A DNA stretch of 64,000 bases from Myxococcales bacterium (lineage in GTDB: Bacteria > Myxococcota_A > Polyangia > Haliangiales > Haliangiaceae): contig JADJUF010000037.1 in the NCBI GenBank assembly GCA_016717005.1, forward strand, positions 372,001 to 436,000, in the 5' to 3' direction. Below are positions 55,404 through 63,094 of the stretch, in pieces; position 1 is the first letter of the stretch, and every line of letters starts with the position of its first letter. A model generated the notes under the pieces. It ran no database searches, had not been told where the DNA came from, and saw only the letters and a list, made by a program, of their open reading frames with translations. The position numbers and the translations under genes were made by a program.

Positions 55404-55443
55404 GCGCGGACGCTGCCCCTGGTCGACGGCCGCCTGGCGACGT
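55404..55443. repeat. 40-bp direct repeat, copy 2 of ABC gene 3' end
   Basis: Matches 53248-53287 (end of the ABC ATPase gene) at 38 of 40 positions but lacks the stop. It ends 4 bp before the stop codon of the Rieske oxygenase gene. The AT-richer stretch just upstream (55355-55400) may hold promoter elements of the zinc-ribbon gene, not resolved. Confidence 0.8.
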
Positions 55444-55447
55444 CGCG

Positions 55448-56590
55448 CTACGCGCCGGCGACGTCGCGCGCGATCTTGCGGTGCAGCCAGTGCACCGCCT
55501 GCTCGGCCTCGGGCGCGAACCGCGTGCGCGGCGCGAAGCCCGAGCGCAGCCCGCGCGCCACCTGGGCCAGGGCGTCGACGTCCTCGGCGTCGACCTGCGC
55601 CGACAGCCACCGTCGGTCGCGCTCGGCGTAGCGGGCCGGGTCGAGCACCCAGTGGTACCAGCCGAAGCGGATCGCGTCGGGGCGATCGGCCAGCGGCTGG
55701 TACAGGTTGATCGACAGGCCCCACGGATAATAGTTGAGCGTCAGGTTGGGGTAGACGAACCACCACAGCGCGAACACGCGCCGGCCGCCGGGATCGGCGA
55801 AGCGCTCGGGCACCAGCGCCGGGTCGAAGCCGTCGGCGGGGTCGCGCGCGTACGCCCACTGCAGCACCGCGTGGTCGTGGAGCTCGGTGGTGTAGCTGGC
55901 CAGATCGATCGCGTCGGCGAGCCCGCCGGGGGCGCGGTGGATGTAGCCGATGTGGAAGCGATCGAGGTAGTTGCCGGCGTGGTGCTTCCAGTTGCCGGTG
56001 ACCTCGCGGACCTCGCACCGGCCCCGCTCGAGCTGGTCCGGAAACCGGACGAGGCTGGCGTCGATCGGCGCCAGCACGTCGGCCAGCGGCGGCGCCGCGT
56101 CGTCGAGCGCGGCCAGCACCAGCCGGCGCCAGCTCGCCACCGGCAGCGCGCGCAGGTGGTCGCACGCCCGCGGGAAGTCGCGGGCGCCCTGGAACCCCGG
56201 CTGCGACACGAACCGCCCGGCGCAGTCGAACCGGCGCCCGTGCTGGCCGCACACCAAGGTCGGGCCGCGCGCCGGGCCCGGCACCAGCGGGAACCACGCG
56301 TGCGTGCAGGTGTTGGGGAACAGGCGCAGCGCGTCGTCGTCCCAGCCGCGCTGCAGGAACAGCGGCCGCCCGGCCACGGTCACCGGCACGCGCGCGCCGC
56401 GCGCCGCCACCTGCTCGACCAGCGGCCGCGGCTCGTCGTCGCTGTCGCGCTCGGGCACGAGCTGCCAGCCGCGGGTGAACACCGTCGCCAGCTCGCGCTC
56501 GAGCCACGCCCGCTCGGTGAACGCCCGCGCCGGCAGCGACTCGGCGACGGCGATGTCCTCGGCTACGTGGGCGTCGTCCGCGGTGACCAT
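55448..56590 (-). CDS. Rieske-type ring-hydroxylating oxygenase, alpha subunit
   Basis: 380 residues from ATG 56590. The Rieske [2Fe-2S] site is CTHAWF (Cys95, His97) and CGQHGRRFD (Cys114, His117). The catalytic mononuclear-iron domain has the motif GNWKHHAGNYLDRFHIGYIHR with its two His, and Asp/Trp residues further on (VYPNLTLNYYPWGLSINLYQP). It oxidises an aromatic or alicyclic substrate with a reductase partner not present in the window; related enzymes include choline- and carnitine-type monooxygenases. The ATG is chosen for the TATCGT box exactly 6 nt upstream. Stand-alone gene. Confidence 0.9.
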   Translation of the reverse strand: MVTADDAHVAEDIAVAESLPARAFTERAWLERELATVFTRGWQLVPERDSDDEPRPLVEQVAARGARVPVTVAGRPLFLQRGWDDDALRLFPNTCTHAWFPLVPGPARGPTLVCGQHGRRFDCAGRFVSQPGFQGARDFPRACDHLRALPVASWRRLVLAALDDAAPPLADVLAPIDASLVRFPDQLERGRCEVREVTGNWKHHAGNYLDRFHIGYIHRAPGGLADAIDLASYTTELHDHAVLQWAYARDPADGFDPALVPERFADPGGRRVFALWWFVYPNLTLNYYPWGLSINLYQPLADRPDAIRFGWYHWVLDPARYAERDRRWLSAQVDAEDVDALAQVARGLRSGFAPRTRFAPEAEQAVHWLHRKIARDVAGA

Positions 56591-56596
56591 GGGCCG

Positions 56597-56602
56597 ACGA
56601 TA
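56597..56602 (-). promoter_or_regulatory. -10 box TATCGT, leaderless-type promoter
   Basis: On the minus strand TATCGT is followed by CGGCCC and ATG 56590, a 6-nt spacing. Confidence 0.5.
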
Positions 56603-56724
56603 CACGCCCGGCGCGCCGAACTTGAGCGGGTGCGGCGCGCGGGGCCCGGGTCCGGAGCGAGCCCGACGCCGCCGTGCGCCCGCGACGTGGTGCCGCGGCC
56701 CGGATGATCGCGCGCCGACCGCGT

Positions 56725-56730
56725 TACGCT
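56725..56730 (+). promoter_or_regulatory. -10 box TACGCT, leaderless-type promoter
   Basis: TACGCT ends 6 nt before ATG 56737. Confidence 0.5.
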
Positions 56731-56736
56731 CACCCC

Positions 56737-57552
56737 ATGTCGCACAGCGCTGGCCTGGTGTTCGTCGCGGTCGTGCTCGGCGCGTGCGGCGGCGATCGCC
56801 CGGCGGCGCCTACGATCCACAACCAACCCTCGGATCCCACGATGGCCACGACCACCGAGCTGCCCGTCACCGCCCGCTGGGCCGGCCCGATCCAGGTCGG
56901 CGCCGACGACCCCGGCCTGGTCGCCCTGGCGATCCGCGACGCCGCGGCCTACGACGCGCTGCTCGCGCGCCTGCCCGCGCACCGGATCCAGATGAAGCAG
57001 CCGGCGCCGCCCAGCGACGATCCGCTGCGCGCGCGCCCGCCGATCGAGTTCGCGACGCGCATGCTCGTGGTCGTGACCCGCGGCGACACGGTCGGCGCGC
57101 CGACGATCGCGCGGGTCGAGGCCGGCCCCGACCGCGTCGTCGTCCGCGTCGTCGCCCCGAGCCCGCCGCCCGAGGCCCGGCCGCTCGGCGTCGGCGGCTA
57201 CGCCGCGGTCGAGGTGCCGCGCGTCGACGGGCCCGTGACGATCGTCGGCCCGCGGGTGATCACCGACCCGGCCGACGTGCCCGGCGCGGTCGGCGAGCTG
57301 GTGACCCTGCGCGGGCCGCTCGCGCGCACGCGCTTGCCGACCTTGCTCGGCGTCGACATCGACGAGGGCGACGCCGACGGCGACGCCCCGACCGAGGCCA
57401 GCGGCTGGCTCGAGCGGACCGTCGTCACCCAGGCCGAGATCGACGCGCAGATCGCGGCGTCCGGCCAGTTCGCCCACCGCGGCCCCGGCACGTTCTACGC
57501 CCTGCGGGCGCCGGTCGGCGACGGCCTGGCCGCCGCGCGCCGCGCGTGGTGA
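56737..57552 (+). CDS. Hypothetical lipoprotein
   Basis: 271 residues. The lipoprotein signal GLVFVAVVLGACGGD has a clear lipobox (Cys17). The mature protein has a compact alpha/beta pattern (ARWAGPIQVGADDPGLVALAIRDAAAYDALL, EFATRMLVVVTRGD, DRVVVRVVAPSPPP, GGYAAVEVPRVDGPVTIVGPRVI) and a C-terminal part with Gly/Asp/Glu-rich loops (VDIDEGDADGD). No family recognised. The start is supported by the TACGCT box 6 nt upstream. Convergent with another lipoprotein gene, 13 bp apart at the stops. Confidence 0.7.
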   Translation: MSHSAGLVFVAVVLGACGGDRPAAPTIHNQPSDPTMATTTELPVTARWAGPIQVGADDPGLVALAIRDAAAYDALLARLPAHRIQMKQPAPPSDDPLRARPPIEFATRMLVVVTRGDTVGAPTIARVEAGPDRVVVRVVAPSPPPEARPLGVGGYAAVEVPRVDGPVTIVGPRVITDPADVPGAVGELVTLRGPLARTRLPTLLGVDIDEGDADGDAPTEASGWLERTVVTQAEIDAQIAASGQFAHRGPGTFYALRAPVGDGLAAARRAW

Positions 57553-57565
57553 CGCGGCCGCGCCA

Positions 57566-58099
57566 TCACTTCACCAGCGGCCGGTCGTCCGGGCAGCGCG
57601 TCAGCTCGCTGATCGGGTCGGCGTCGCCGTCGCGCTTGATGCTGTCGAAGCACACCTGGAACGTCACGGCCGACGCCGGCACCGGCTTCTCGCCCCAGTC
57701 GTCCAGCTTGATCCCCCAGTCGGCCTTGCCGCCCGGGGCGATCTCACCGTTCCAGGACAGCGGCGGCGAGCTGCGCATGACCTGCTTGCCGGCCTGGTCG
57801 TACGCGTAGCCGGTGATCGCGATGTACTTGATCGTCTGCGTGCCCAGGTTGTAGGCGTCGTAGGTCGGCCAGCCGCTCTTGTCGCGCTTGGCGAGCTGCC
57901 GGAACTTCACCGACTCGAACGGCGCGGTGGCGGCCGGCGTGATCGTGCCGGGATCGGGATCGGCCGTCAGCGCCGCGTAGCTAGGCGCCTTGCCCCCGGC
58001 CTTCGAGCCGCCACCCTTGCTGTCGGCCTTGCCGCCCTTGCAGCCGGCGGTGGCGGCGAGCGCCGCGGTCAGGATCATCGTCGTCGTGGTGCGAATCAT
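57566..58099 (-). CDS. Hypothetical lipoprotein
   Basis: 177 residues from ATG 58099, preceded by AGGAGGTTCCG, a strong ribosome binding site. Signal TTTMILTAALAATAGCKGG has the lipobox Cys20. After a Lys/Gly-rich linker the mature part is a beta-sandwich-like domain (KFRQLAKRDKSGWPTYDAYNLGTQTIKYIAITGYAYDQAGKQVMRSSPPLSWNG, ADWGIKLDDWG, VTFQVCFDSIKRDGD). The pattern recalls FxLYD/immunoglobulin-like secreted proteins but no family is certain. Divergent from the Ser/Thr kinase gene with the operator between them. Confidence 0.7.
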   Translation of the reverse strand: MIRTTTTMILTAALAATAGCKGGKADSKGGGSKAGGKAPSYAALTADPDPGTITPAATAPFESVKFRQLAKRDKSGWPTYDAYNLGTQTIKYIAITGYAYDQAGKQVMRSSPPLSWNGEIAPGGKADWGIKLDDWGEKPVPASAVTFQVCFDSIKRDGDADPISELTRCPDDRPLVK

Positions 58100-58189
58100 C
58101 GGAACCTCCTGAGGTCCACAATTGCAAGGCGGTGGCCAGCTCGACCCGCGTCGCGCGCGCCCGCCGGGCGCATCCTCGACGGGCCCTGC

Positions 58190-58213
58190 CGACACCGTGA
58201 CGTCACCGTGTCG
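58190..58213. promoter_or_regulatory. 24-bp palindromic operator of the kinase gene
   Basis: A near-perfect palindrome (left CGACACCGTGAC, right GTCACCGTGTCG; one symmetric mismatch). It ends 13 nt before the TACGCT -10 box, covering the -35 region. The half-site recurs at the same distance before the -10 box of the FHA/AAA+ activator gene (61730-61745). A regulatory protein dimer is the likely reader. Confidence 0.6.
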
Positions 58214-58226
58214 CTGGCGGCTGCGG

Positions 58227-58232
58227 TACGCT
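58227..58232 (+). promoter_or_regulatory. -10 box TACGCT, leaderless-type promoter
   Basis: TACGCT ends 8 nt before ATG 58241 and favours that start over ATG-less or earlier frames (58208). Confidence 0.5.
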
Positions 58233-58240
58233 CGCGGGCG

Positions 58241-61126
58241 ATGGAGCCGGGCGCTGACGATCCCCGGGGGGTGGCCGAGGGCGACACGGAGGTCGCGCCG
58301 ACCGCGCCCGCGCCGCCGCGGACGATCACCGACACCGGCGAGGCGCTGGCGGCGACCGTCGACGGACGCGGCCCCCGCGGGTCGCCGCCCGTCGACGACT
58401 GGGTCGGGCGTACGATCGGTCGCTATCGCCTCGAGGCCCGGCTCGGCGCCGGCGGCATGGGCGTGGTGTGGGCCGCGCTCGACCCCGCGCTCGATCGGCG
58501 GGTGGCGCTGAAGGTGCTGCCGCCGCTCGAGCCCGATCGCCGCGCCCACCTCGAGGTCCGGCTGCGGCGCGAGGCCCAGGCGCTGGCGCGGCTCGATCAC
58601 CCCAACGTGATCGCGGTCTACGACGTCGGCGTCGCCGCCGAGAGCGTCTTCATCGCGATGCAGCTGGTCGACGGCGCCACGCTCGATGGCCACCTCGCCA
58701 GCGCGCGGCCGCCACCGGCGCGCGTGATCGCGCTGTACCTCGACGCCTGCCGCGGGCTCGCCGCCGCCCACGACGCCGGCATCATCCACCGCGACGTCAA
58801 GCCGTCGAACCTGCTGGTCGACAAGGCTGGCCGGCTCTACGTCGGCGATTTCGGCCTGGCCCGCGGCGCCGGCACCGTCGACGACGCCAGCCCCGGCGAT
58901 CACAGCCTGCTCAGCGCCGAGATGACCCGGGCTGGCGCGGTCATGGGCACGCCGCTGTACATGGCGCCCGAGCAACACGCGGGCGAAGCCGCGACCGCCC
59001 GCGCCGATCAGTACAGCCTGTGCGTGTCGATGTGGGAGGCGCTGTTCGGCCAGCACCCGTTCGCGACCGGGCGCTGGGACCACGACGCCGCGCTGGCGGC
59101 GATGCGCGCCGATCGCCCCGTCGAACCGGCGCACCGACGCGGCGTCCCCCCGCGCGTCACGCGCGCGCTGCGGCGCGGGTTGGCGTTCGATCCCGCCGCC
59201 CGCTTCGCGTCGATGGCCGACCTGGCCGCCGCGATCGGCCCCCGCGGTCACGGCGCGCGGATCGCGGCCGGCGCCGGCGCCCTGGGCATCGGCGGCGCGG
59301 TCGCGCTGACGCTCACGCTCACGTCGTCGGCGGCGACCAACCCGTGCGCGCACAGCGGCGCCGGCCTCGACGCGCGCTGGTCGACCACCACCCGCCAGCA
59401 GCTCGCGAGCTCGCTCGCGGCGATCGCCGACGGCCCGGGCCCCGCCGCCGGCGACCGCGCGCTGCAGCTGCTCGATCAGCGGGCCGACCGCTGGCGCGCC
59501 ACCGCGATCGAGACCTGCGAGGCCACCCGCGTCCGCCACGCCGTCCCGGTCGCGACCATGCGCGCGCGCGCCGCGTGCCTCGACCGCAGCCTGGCGAGCT
59601 TCTCGGCCGCGGTCGCGGAGCTCGGTCGCGCCGCGACCGTCGCCGATCTGTACGCCAGCGCCGCGGTGGCGCGGGCCGGGCTCGACGCGTCGGCGTGCGC
59701 TACCGCGGTGACGCCGCCGGCCGCGCCGCCGTCGCGCGACCTGATCGATCGCGTCGCCGCGCTGCAGGTGATGACCGCCGCCGGCCGCACCCGCGAGGCG
59801 CTGGCCGACGGTCCGGCGCTCGCGGCCGAGGCCGAGCGCGCGGGCGACACCGAATCCGCGGCCAACGCGTGGTGGACCGTGGCGCAGGCGTCGGGCTGGA
59901 CCTCGACGGCGCTGGCCCGCGACGCCACGCGCCGCGCCGCGCAGGCCGCCACCGCCATCGGGCACCACGAGCGCGCGGCCGAGGCCTGGGCCAGCGCGAT
60001 CGACCGCGCGGGCGTCGCCGGCGACTGGCGGGCGATCGACGACCTGCTGGCGATGGCGCGCGGCGCGGCGACCGCGGCCGGCACCGTCGAGAGCCAGCTC
60101 CTGGTCGACGCCGCCGAGGCGTCGGTGGCGGTCGAGAAGGCCGACTACCCGCGCGCCGAGGAGCTGGCGCGACAGGTGCTCGACGCCACCGCGGACCGGC
60201 CCGGCGCCGGGTCGCGCAGCCGCGCGTTCGACGTCCTCGGCGACGTCTACCTGCGCTCGCGCCGCTGGCCCCAGCTGGCCGAGCTGGCGCGGGCGCAGCA
60301 CGCGCGCGCGCAGGCCGAGTACGGCGCCGCCAGCCCGCGCGCCGCCGCGCAGCTGGGCAGGATCGCGATCGCCGAGTACTTCCTCGGCAACGACGCTGAG
60401 GCAGCGCGGCTGTGGGATCAGGGCGAGGCCGAGCTGACGCGCGCCTACGACGGCCCCAGCGTGGCGCTGGTCAACGCGTTGTACGACCGCATCCGCACCG
60501 TCAGCAGCGAGGGCAACGAGTGGTCTCCCGCGGCGCGCGAGCTGGTGGCGCGCTCGGCGACCGCGGCCGCCGCGGTGCTGCCGCCCGACGACCAGCAGGT
60601 GGGCCGCATCGTCTTCAACCAGGCGCGCATCGCCGCCGCCGATGACCGCGGCGACGAGGCGCGGGCGCTGTTCGATCGCGCGGTCGCCATCTACGCGGCC
60701 CAGGACAACGTCAAGGAGTGGGCCGTGGTCGCCAACGGCGCGGCGATGTTCGACCAGGCCGACGACCACTGCGATCGCGCGATCGTGCGGTTCGAGGAGA
60801 TCATCACGCGCGGCACCGCGGCCGAGCTGTCGCCGCGGTTCCTGGGCCTGGCCCGCTGCGGCCTGGGCTCGTGCCAGACCATCGCCGACGCCGACCGCGG
60901 GATCGAGACCCTCCTGGCCGGCGCCGCGCAGCTCGTCGACAGCGGCGTGCCGATGTTCGCGGCCCAGTGCGAGCTGGTCGCGGGCGACGTCGAGCTGCGC
61001 CGCGGGCAACGCGCCCGCGGCCTGGCGCTGGTGCAGCGCGCGCGGGCCCGCCTGGTCGGCGACAGCCCGATGGCCCAGGCGTTGCGCGCCCAGGCCGATC
61101 AGATCGCGCCGCCGCGACGCCGGTGA
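58241..61126 (+). CDS. Hanks-type Ser/Thr protein kinase with C-terminal helical repeats
   Basis: 961 residues. The kinase domain (about 61-330) has YRLEARLGAGGMGVVW, Lys91 in VALKVL, the HRDVKPSNLL loop (Asp185), DFGLA (Asp203) and GTPLYMAPEQ, so all catalytic residues are present. A TM helix follows near 340-362 (GAGALGIGGAVALTLTLT), and about 590 residues beyond it, presumably outside the membrane, are Ala-rich helical repeats of the TPR type (for example ALVNALYDRIRTVSSEGNEWSPAARELV, AVVANGAAMFDQADDHCDRAIVRFEEII). The build is common in Myxococcota sensor kinases. Expression should be controlled by the palindrome at 58190-58213. Confidence 0.93.
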   Translation: MEPGADDPRGVAEGDTEVAPTAPAPPRTITDTGEALAATVDGRGPRGSPPVDDWVGRTIGRYRLEARLGAGGMGVVWAALDPALDRRVALKVLPPLEPDRRAHLEVRLRREAQALARLDHPNVIAVYDVGVAAESVFIAMQLVDGATLDGHLASARPPPARVIALYLDACRGLAAAHDAGIIHRDVKPSNLLVDKAGRLYVGDFGLARGAGTVDDASPGDHSLLSAEMTRAGAVMGTPLYMAPEQHAGEAATARADQYSLCVSMWEALFGQHPFATGRWDHDAALAAMRADRPVEPAHRRGVPPRVTRALRRGLAFDPAARFASMADLAAAIGPRGHGARIAAGAGALGIGGAVALTLTLTSSAATNPCAHSGAGLDARWSTTTRQQLASSLAAIADGPGPAAGDRALQLLDQRADRWRATAIETCEATRVRHAVPVATMRARAACLDRSLASFSAAVAELGRAATVADLYASAAVARAGLDASACATAVTPPAAPPSRDLIDRVAALQVMTAAGRTREALADGPALAAEAERAGDTESAANAWWTVAQASGWTSTALARDATRRAAQAATAIGHHERAAEAWASAIDRAGVAGDWRAIDDLLAMARGAATAAGTVESQLLVDAAEASVAVEKADYPRAEELARQVLDATADRPGAGSRSRAFDVLGDVYLRSRRWPQLAELARAQHARAQAEYGAASPRAAAQLGRIAIAEYFLGNDAEAARLWDQGEAELTRAYDGPSVALVNALYDRIRTVSSEGNEWSPAARELVARSATAAAAVLPPDDQQVGRIVFNQARIAAADDRGDEARALFDRAVAIYAAQDNVKEWAVVANGAAMFDQADDHCDRAIVRFEEIITRGTAAELSPRFLGLARCGLGSCQTIADADRGIETLLAGAAQLVDSGVPMFAAQCELVAGDVELRRGQRARGLALVQRARARLVGDSPMAQALRAQADQIAPPRRR

Positions 61127-61135
61127 CCCGACGGA

Positions 61136-61579
61136 TCACGCCGGTCGGCGCAGCAGCTCGCTTGGCGACTTGACGGCGCGCAGCTTGATCCCGAGCGTCG
61201 CGCCGCCGACGCTGGCCGCGAGCGCGTCGAGGATGATCAGGAACGCGGCCACCGCGCCCATCGTGGCGGCGGCGTGGTCGGCGCGGCCGCCGGCCCCGAC
61301 CGCGTTGGCGGCCGTGCTCATCACCGACTTGACGATGGCGTAGTAGACCGCGCCGAGCGCGCCCGACGCGAGCACGAACGGGCCGACCGCCTGGAGCGTG
61401 GTCGCGCGCGTCAGGTACCCCCCGAGGAACGCCATCAAGCCGACGAAGCCGAAGAACACCGCGGCGCTGACCTTCCAGCCGGCCTTGGCGGTGACGAACG
61501 ACAGGCCCAGTCCGCCGACGACGGCGACCAGGGCGAAGAGCCAGACGAGATGTGCAGAGAGACGCTTGTCCGTGTCCAT
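61136..61579 (-). CDS. Four-TM hypothetical membrane protein
   Basis: 147 residues. After a short polar start (MDTDKRLSAH) come hydrophobic segments near 11-28 (LVWLFALVAVVGGLGLSFV), 38-55 (AAVFFGFVGLMAFLGGYL), 66-85 (GPFVLASGALGAVYYAIV) and 105-125 (AATMGAVAAFLIILDALAAS). No family recognised. GGAGGTCGATC before ATG 61579 is a good ribosome binding site. It ends 9 bp from the kinase stop (convergent) and is divergent from the activator gene. Confidence 0.65.
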   Translation of the reverse strand: MDTDKRLSAHLVWLFALVAVVGGLGLSFVTAKAGWKVSAAVFFGFVGLMAFLGGYLTRATTLQAVGPFVLASGALGAVYYAIVKSVMSTAANAVGAGGRADHAAATMGAVAAFLIILDALAASVGGATLGIKLRAVKSPSELLRRPA

Positions 61580-61729
61580 GATCGACCTCCGCGCCAGGTG
61601 ACGAGTCCCCGCGATCGGCGCCGCGCGTCGGGGTCGGTCGCGCTTGCGACGACGTCCGCTTCATCAAGCGCCGTGCCACCGCGATCGCGCCGCGGCGCGC
61701 GTGGCGCAGGTCCGTGACCGCGCGCGGCT

Positions 61730-61745
61730 GACACGGTGACGACAC
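61730..61745. promoter_or_regulatory. Operator shared with the kinase gene
   Basis: GACACGGTGACGACAC matches the bottom strand of the kinase palindrome (GACACGGTGACGTCAC) at 15 of 16 positions. It ends 14 nt before the TAGAAT -10 box, the same place as in front of the kinase gene. Confidence 0.55.
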
Positions 61746-61759
61746 GCCGGCGCTGCGGG

Positions 61760-61765
61760 TAGAAT
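61760..61765 (+). promoter_or_regulatory. -10 box TAGAAT, leaderless-type promoter
   Basis: TAGAAT ends 6 nt before GTG 61772. GTGACG lies 18 nt upstream of it, inside the shared operator, and may also act as a -35 element. Confidence 0.55.
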
Positions 61766-61771
61766 GCGCGG

Positions 61772-63091
61772 GTGAGCGAGACCTTGACCGACGAGCCGTC
61801 CTCCGTCGACGGGCTCGGCGCCCGTCCGGCGGTGCTGCTGATCGCCACGGGCGGGCGGTCCCTGGTGCGCGCGGTGACGGTCGCACGCGACGGCCGCGCG
61901 ACGCTGGGCCGCGCGCTGCAGCTGCGCGGTGCCACCCTCGAGCTGGACGACGGCCGCGCGTCGCGCACCCACGCCGAGGTGCGCGCGGTCGGCGGGCGCT
62001 GGCGCGTCCGCGATCTCGACAGCCACAACGGCACGTTCGTCGACGGGCGCCGCGTGACCGACGAGGTCACGGTCGACGACGGCGCGCTGGTGCGGACCGG
62101 CGCGTCGCTGTTCTGGCTGTGCGCCGACGGGGCCGCGGCCCGCGACGACGGCGTGACCACCGAGGGCGGGGTCGTGCGCGGCCTCCGGTCCCACGCCGTC
62201 GACGACGCGGTCCGCCGCGCGGTCAGCGCGCCGACGCTGTTGATCCTCGGCGCCAGCGGCACCGGCAAGGAGCGGCTCGCGCGCAGCTACCACCAGCACG
62301 GCCCGCGGGCCGGCGGGCCGTTCGTGCCGGTCAACTGCGCGGCGATCCCCGAGGCCATCGCCGAGCGCGTCCTGTTCGGCTCACGCAAGGGCGCCTACTC
62401 GGGCGCCGACGACGCGCCCGGCTACGTGTCGGCGGCCCACGGCGGCACGCTGTTCCTCGACGAGCTCGGCGAGCTCGACCTGGCGCTGCAGGCCAAGCTC
62501 TTGCGCGTGCTCGAGAGCCGTGAGGTGTGGCCGGTCGGGGCCACCCGCGGCGTCCCGATCGAGCTCGGGCTGGTCGCGGCCACGCACCGCGATCTGCGCG
62601 CCGCGGTCGCGGCCGGCCGCTTCCGCGAGGACCTGTACTACCGGCTCACCAAGCCGGTGGTGCACGTGCCGGCGCTACGCGAGCGCAAGGACGAGCTCCC
62701 GGTGCTGGCCCTGCGCGCCCTGGCGGCGGTCAGTCCGACGCTGACCCTGCACCCGCGCCTGCTCGACGCGCTGTGCCTGCGGCCGTGGCCCGGCAACGTG
62801 CGCGAGCTGCTGCACGAGGTCCGGGCCGCCGCCGACGCCGCGGTCGCGGCCAACGCCCGCGAGGTCCGGCTCGAGCACCTCGCCGAGGACGCCGGCCAGA
62901 GCTTCGCGGCGCCGGCCGTCGACGCGCCCGATCAGCCCGCCCGCATCGCGACCCGCGAGCTCGACAAGGACGAGCTGGTCGCCGCCGTCGCCGCCGCGGG
63001 CGGCAACGTCTCCGCCGCCGCCCGCGCGCTGGGCCTTCATCGCACGCAGCTCTACCGCCTGCTCGATCGCCACGGCCTCGCCCGCCCGTAG
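61772..63091 (+). CDS. FHA-AAA+-Fis enhancer-binding-type transcription activator
   Basis: 439 residues. N-terminal FHA domain (about 30-115; TLGR, RTHAEV, DSHNGTFVDGRRV) reads phosphothreonine. The AAA+ domain (about 140-370) has GASGTGKERLA (Walker A), GTLFLDELGELDL (Walker B) and RFREDLYYRL. Its sigma-54-contacting loop reads GAYSGA (207-212) instead of GAFTGA. A C-terminal Fis-type helix-turn-helix (NVSAAARALGLHRTQLYRLLDRHGL) binds DNA. Normally such proteins drive sigma-54 promoters; the altered loop leaves room for a repressor or sigma-54-independent role. The start at GTG 61772 follows TAGAAT by 6 nt. The kinase gene is two genes upstream and shares its operator. Confidence 0.9.
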   Translation: MSETLTDEPSSVDGLGARPAVLLIATGGRSLVRAVTVARDGRATLGRALQLRGATLELDDGRASRTHAEVRAVGGRWRVRDLDSHNGTFVDGRRVTDEVTVDDGALVRTGASLFWLCADGAAARDDGVTTEGGVVRGLRSHAVDDAVRRAVSAPTLLILGASGTGKERLARSYHQHGPRAGGPFVPVNCAAIPEAIAERVLFGSRKGAYSGADDAPGYVSAAHGGTLFLDELGELDLALQAKLLRVLESREVWPVGATRGVPIELGLVAATHRDLRAAVAAGRFREDLYYRLTKPVVHVPALRERKDELPVLALRALAAVSPTLTLHPRLLDALCLRPWPGNVRELLHEVRAAADAAVAANAREVRLEHLAEDAGQSFAAPAVDAPDQPARIATRELDKDELVAAVAAAGGNVSAAARALGLHRTQLYRLLDRHGLARP

Positions 63092-63094
63092 CGA

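Noticed and set aside
58100..61009. Long minus-strand extension upstream of the lipoprotein at 57566-58099
   Set aside because: It is the antisense of the kinase gene; the real start at 58099 has a strong ribosome binding site and a lipoprotein signal.
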